The notes under the pieces were generated by a model. That model was not told where the DNA came from. It worked only from the letters and a program-made list of their open reading frames with translations, and ran no database searches. The translations under genes were made by a program, and so were the position numbers. A stretch of DNA of 64,000 nucleotides from Salibaculum sp035270045 (lineage in GTDB: Bacteria; Pseudomonadota; Alphaproteobacteria; Rhodobacterales; Rhodobacteraceae): contig NZ_DATFIP010000019.1 of assembly GCF_035270045.1 (NCBI RefSeq), positions 68,037-132,036 on the forward strand, read 5' to 3'. Shown here piece by piece: positions 60,833 through 64,000 of the stretch. The stretch's first letter is position 1. Each line of letters begins with the position of its first letter.

Positions 60833-61252
60833 ATGATACGCAAACACGGCAGCGCGGTCTGGACCGGCGGATTGCAGGACGGCAAGGGCACGGTCAACAC
60901 GCAAAGCGGGGCAATCAAGGATCTGCCCTACGGGTTCGGCACCCGGTTCGAGGACGTGCCCGGCAGCAACCCCGAAGAACTGATCGGCGCGGCCCACTCG
61001 GCCTGTTTCGCGATGGCGCTGTCCAATATCCTCGGCGAAAGCAACATCGTGCCCGACGACATCAACGCGACGTCGACCATTCATTTGTCGATGGATGACG
61101 GCCCCAGGGTCGTAAAGGCGCACCTGGATGTGACCATCAAGGCCGCGGGCGACGAGGACACGATCATGAAGGCCGCGAAAGCCGCCGAGAGCGGCTGCCC
61201 GATTTCGCAATTGCTCGATTGCGAGATCACCATGGAGGCCCGGATCGCCTGA
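60833..61252 (+). CDS. OsmC-family peroxiredoxin-like protein
   Basis: The 139-residue protein has the two redox cysteines of OsmC/Ohr proteins, Cys58 in AAHSACFAMALSN and Cys122 in AAESGCPISQLLD. The N-terminal GSAVWTGGLQDGKGTVNT fits OsmC rather than Ohr. It reduces organic hydroperoxides in characterised members. AGGAAAGGAG precedes the ATG. It diverges from the helicase gene across 192 bases. Confidence 0.93.
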   Translation: MIRKHGSAVWTGGLQDGKGTVNTQSGAIKDLPYGFGTRFEDVPGSNPEELIGAAHSACFAMALSNILGESNIVPDDINATSTIHLSMDDGPRVVKAHLDVTIKAAGDEDTIMKAAKAAESGCPISQLLDCEITMEARIA

Positions 61253-61261
61253 TCCCGATCT

Positions 61262-61289
61262 CCGCCCCAAGCCACCGGCATTGGGGCGG
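61262..61289. terminator. GC-rich hairpin between convergent osmC-type gene and prfC
   Basis: A 9-bp stem (CCGCCCCAA / TTGGGGCGG) is extended by an inner GCC/GGC pair. It lies 10 bases after the OsmC-family stop and 6 bases before the prfC end. No T-run is seen on either strand. Confidence 0.5.
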
Positions 61290-61294
61290 GGGCA

Positions 61295-62902
61295 TCAAAC
61301 CATCATTTCCTTGGTCGCCGACAGGGTGATGTCGGGGTAGTCCCGTTCGACGCGGTCGATGTCCCATTGCAGGCGGGTCATGTAGACGACGTCGCCGTCG
61401 TTGTCGTAACTGATGTGTTGCTTGTTCGCCTGGGCGAACCTGTCCACGGCATCGTTTGGGCCGTGGACCCAGCGCGCGGACGTGAACTGCGACGGCTCGA
61501 AGCGCACGGGCAACCCGTATTCCGTCTCGATCCGGCTGCCCAGCACCTCGAACTGCAGCGCGCCCACCACGCCGACGATGTAGCCCGCGCCGATCATCGG
61601 CTTGAAGACCTTGGCGGCGCCTTCCTCGGCGAACTGGAACAGCGCCTTTTCCAGGTGTTTGGCCTTCATGGGGTCGCCCGCGCGGACCCCCTGCAGCAGC
61701 TCGGGCGCGAAGGACGGAATGCCGGTGACCTTGAGCGCTTCGCCCTCGGTCAGGGTGTCACCGATCCGCAGCTGTCCGTGATTGGGGATGCCCATGATAT
61801 CGCCTGCCCAGGCCTCCTCGGCCAGTTCCCGGTCGCTGGCCAGGAACAGCACAGGGTTGGAGATTGCCATCGGTTTCTTGGTGCGCACATGGGTCAGTTT
61901 CATGCCGCGCTTGAAGTGCCCCGAGGACAGCCGCACGAACGCGACCCGGTCGCGGTGCTTGGCGTCCATGTTGGCCTGAACCTTGAAGACGAAGCCGGTG
62001 ACACTGGGCTCCTCCGGTGCGATCTGGCGCGGTGTGGCGCTGGTGGGCTGGGGTTCGGGGCCGAAGTCGCCGATGCCCTCCATCAGTTCCTTGACACCGA
62101 AGGAATTGATCGCCGAGCCGAACCAGATCGGCGTCATTGTCCCGTCCAGCACCGCCTGGGCGTCCAGCGGCGGTAGGAGTTCGCGGGCCATTTCGACCTC
62201 TTCAAGGAAGGGCTCCAGCAGGTGGGCGGGAACATGCTCGGCCAGTTTCGGATCGTCCAGCCCGTTGATCTGGATGCTCTCGGCCACCTTGTTGCGGTCG
62301 GCCCGGTCCATCAGTTCCAGCCGGTCGCGCAGCAGGTCGTAGCAGCCGATGAAATCGCGTCCCATGCCGATGGGCCAGCTGGCGGGGGTCACGTCTATGG
62401 CCAGGTTTTCCTGGATCTCGTCCACGATCTCGAAGGTTTCGCGGCTTTCGCGGTCCATCTTGTTGCAGAAGGTCAGGATCGGCAGGTCGCGCAACCGACA
62501 GACCTCGAAGAGCTTTCGGGTCTGGCTTTCCACGCCCTTGGCCCCGTCGATCACCATGACGGCCGCGTCCACTGCCGTCAGCGTGCGATACGTGTCCTCG
62601 GAAAAGTCCGAGTGGCCCGGCGTGTCCACTAGGTTGTAGCGGAAATCCTTGTAATCGAAGGACATGGCCGAGGCCGAGACGGAAATGCCCCGGTCCTTTT
62701 CCATCTGCATGTAGTCCGAGCGTGTGCGTCGCGCCTCGCCCTTGGCGCGGACCTGTCCGGCCATCTGGATGGCCCCGCCGTAGAGCAGGAATTTTTCCGT
62801 CAGCGTGGTCTTGCCGGCATCTGGGTGGGAGATGATGGCGAAGGTGCGCCGCCGGGCAATCTCGGCGGGCAGATCGGGGCGATTTGTGCGGGTGTCCAAC
62901 AT
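61295..62902 (-). CDS. prfC: Peptide chain release factor 3
   Basis: This 535-residue translational GTPase removes RF1/RF2 from the ribosome after termination. G motifs: IISHPDAGKTTLTEKFLLYG (G1), VDTPGHSDFSEDT (G3) and FCNKMDRESRE (G4). The RF3-specific C-terminal domain contains QFEVLGSRIETEYGLPVRFE. I use the ATG at 62902 (MLDTRTNRPDLPAEI); the longer frame adds only unrelated residues. Confidence 0.97.
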   Translation of the reverse strand: MLDTRTNRPDLPAEIARRRTFAIISHPDAGKTTLTEKFLLYGGAIQMAGQVRAKGEARRTRSDYMQMEKDRGISVSASAMSFDYKDFRYNLVDTPGHSDFSEDTYRTLTAVDAAVMVIDGAKGVESQTRKLFEVCRLRDLPILTFCNKMDRESRETFEIVDEIQENLAIDVTPASWPIGMGRDFIGCYDLLRDRLELMDRADRNKVAESIQINGLDDPKLAEHVPAHLLEPFLEEVEMARELLPPLDAQAVLDGTMTPIWFGSAINSFGVKELMEGIGDFGPEPQPTSATPRQIAPEEPSVTGFVFKVQANMDAKHRDRVAFVRLSSGHFKRGMKLTHVRTKKPMAISNPVLFLASDRELAEEAWAGDIMGIPNHGQLRIGDTLTEGEALKVTGIPSFAPELLQGVRAGDPMKAKHLEKALFQFAEEGAAKVFKPMIGAGYIVGVVGALQFEVLGSRIETEYGLPVRFEPSQFTSARWVHGPNDAVDRFAQANKQHISYDNDGDVVYMTRLQWDIDRVERDYPDITLSATKEMMV

Positions 62903-63015
62903 GGCCCGCCATATAGAGGGGGGACGTGAGCGGCGCAAGCGAAGGGTGGATTGGGGCTGTCTGTATCGCGTCGGTGGACAGACTCGCGGATTTCGGCGGG
63001 TCGGCGCCGTGCGTC

Positions 63016-64000
63016 CTACCGTGTCGAGGCGCGTTTCAGCAGGTCGGCGGCGTCGGGGTGGTCGAGCAGGGCGCGGCCGACCTCGAATTGCAGATGGGAG
63101 CTGTTGCCGTGGGCGGCGGCCTCGGCCAGCAGCTTTTCCTCGAGTTCGGCGGGCAGGGCCGCGCGGGTGCGGGGATCGACCAGCAGGGTCTCGGCGGCGA
63201 TGCCTTCGGCATAGATGATCTGATGGGCGTCGAACAGGATCTGGTAGTAATCGACGAAGCCGCCGGTTTCGCGGCGGACGGTATCGCCGTTCACCAGGTG
63301 GCGGGCGCGGACCAGTACCTCGTGCCGCCCGGCCCCGAGCGCATCGGACCGCTGGTAGATGAAGAGCCGGTGATCGGGGCTGACCAGCAGGTCGTTTTCA
63401 TTGTGCAGGGCCCCGGCGGTGATCCGGACGGGGGCGAAATCGCCTACGGCGCGGGCCGTCGAATGGCCGACCCAGCGCACCGGGCGGGGGCCGTCGTCAC
63501 GGGTCAGCACCATGTCGCCGGGGCGCAGATCCTCGACCGGTTTCTGCTCGCCTTTGGCCATGGTGATATGGGTGCCCCGGGTGAAGGAGACGCAGGCCGA
63601 TTGCGCGAATTTGCGCAGCGCGCCGTCCCGGTCGACGCCGACCAGCGCATAGCCGGTGCGCGGCGCGATCTGTGCCAGAGGCATGGCGTAGATGTCGGCG
63701 ACATGGCCTGCGTCGTCCACCTCGACGAAGACGAGCACGTCGGTGGTCCCGCCGGTCGCCGACATCAGCGTGAGCGCGCAATCGAGATGGACATGCGCGC
63801 CGGGCAGGCCGATTTCCGATTCGGCCCCGATGGTGAAGGGGCCGGTGCCATGCATGACCAGCGACAGCCGCGCCGGGCGTGCCTGCGGTGTCAGCTCATA
63901 GACGTCGTCAAGGTCGAGTTCGGCGGCGAAGGACAACGCATCGCCGAGGTTGGCCCCGCTCACGACACGGAAATCCACGGCCTGAAAGACCGGGATGGAT
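63016..64000 (-). CDS. Hint-domain protein (5' end beyond the window)
   Basis: The visible C-terminal part, about 328 residues, carries a Hedgehog/intein (Hint) domain. The nucleophilic Cys is in AQSACVSFTRGTHITMAKGE, with VEDLRPGDMVLTRDDGPRPV and LLVSPDHRLFIYQ. The N-terminal region ends with VLVFVEVDDAGHV and resembles the beta-rich region found before Hint in rhodobacteral proteins. The frame stays open to the window edge (IPVFQAVDFRVVSG), so the true start probably lies just outside. Such proteins are often exported, but I see no signal and no function is known. Confidence 0.85.
   Translation of the reverse strand, partial: SIPVFQAVDFRVVSGANLGDALSFAAELDLDDVYELTPQARPARLSLVMHGTGPFTIGAESEIGLPGAHVHLDCALTLMSATGGTTDVLVFVEVDDAGHVADIYAMPLAQIAPRTGYALVGVDRDGALRKFAQSACVSFTRGTHITMAKGEQKPVEDLRPGDMVLTRDDGPRPVRWVGHSTARAVGDFAPVRITAGALHNENDLLVSPDHRLFIYQRSDALGAGRHEVLVRARHLVNGDTVRRETGGFVDYYQILFDAHQIIYAEGIAAETLLVDPRTRAALPAELEEKLLAEAAAHGNSSHLQFEVGRALLDHPDAADLLKRASTR

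Noticed and set aside
63016..64000. Intein inserted in a host gene
   Set aside because: The Hint motifs are at the C-terminal half of a stand-alone protein with no C-extein or C-terminal His-Asn splice junction, so it is a Hint-domain protein and not a splicing intein.

Overview
The window looks like chromosomal core DNA of a Roseobacter-type alphaproteobacterium (Rhodobacteraceae). The GC content is high, coding density is very high, genes are often coupled by ATGA or TGATG overlaps, and the nuo operon is interrupted by small genes in the style of Rhodobacter and Roseobacter. I see no rRNA, insertion sequence, prophage or CRISPR array. Two tRNA genes are present, Gly-GCC and Glu-TTC.

Layout. 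1-3040: the end of gcvH, then gcvP (glycine cleavage). 3168-8842, minus strand: a seven-gene Mrp/Mnh/Pha cation/proton antiporter operon (A to G). 9257-10479, minus: hisB and hisH. 10566-14035: mixed single genes (sulfotransferase-like protein, Lrp-type ligand-binding domain, GNAT acetyltransferase, HemG-like flavodoxin, membrane protein). 14176-19219: tRNA-Gly, a DUF481 outer-membrane protein and pyruvate carboxylase. 19391-23896: a UvrD/PcrA helicase with a candidate LexA box, a divergent LysE exporter / Lrp regulator pair, an ExoD-like protein and a zinc-ribbon protein. 24026-29811: tRNA-Glu, then on the minus strand glmU, glmS, a P-loop kinase and recJ. 29932-32758: a phosphoglycolate phosphatase-like HAD protein, a small membrane protein and a DegT-type aminotransferase with a coupled small gene.

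32859-36470 is the most unusual part. Terminal pieces of an acyl-CoA dehydrogenase, methylcrotonyl-CoA carboxylase beta and alpha subunits, HMG-CoA lyase and apparently an enoyl-CoA hydratase lie in leucine-catabolism (liu) operon order. Each has lost most of its catalytic body. The genes between them (DUF1622, LprI-like, thermonuclease, membrane protein, glutathione transferase) are intact and still overlap the remnants at ATGA/TAATG junctions. This reads as a liu operon caught during in-place decay, with its passenger genes kept.

36659-55929 is a complete nuoA-N operon for respiratory complex I. It carries eight to nine extra small genes and a nuoE with a long C-terminal tail, whose terminal helix-hairpin-helix-like domain is repeated in a membrane-anchored protein two genes downstream. 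It is followed by birA, coaX and the RNase J gene. On the far right are a DEAD-box RNA helicase, an OsmC peroxidase-like protein, prfC and the start of a Hint-domain protein that runs off the window.

Functionally, complex I, the Mrp antiporter (complex I-like subunits that drive Na+/H+ exchange), pyruvate carboxylase, glycine cleavage and peptidoglycan precursor synthesis (glmU/glmS) fit an aerobic heterotroph, probably marine. All calls come from reading the sequence; no database search was run.
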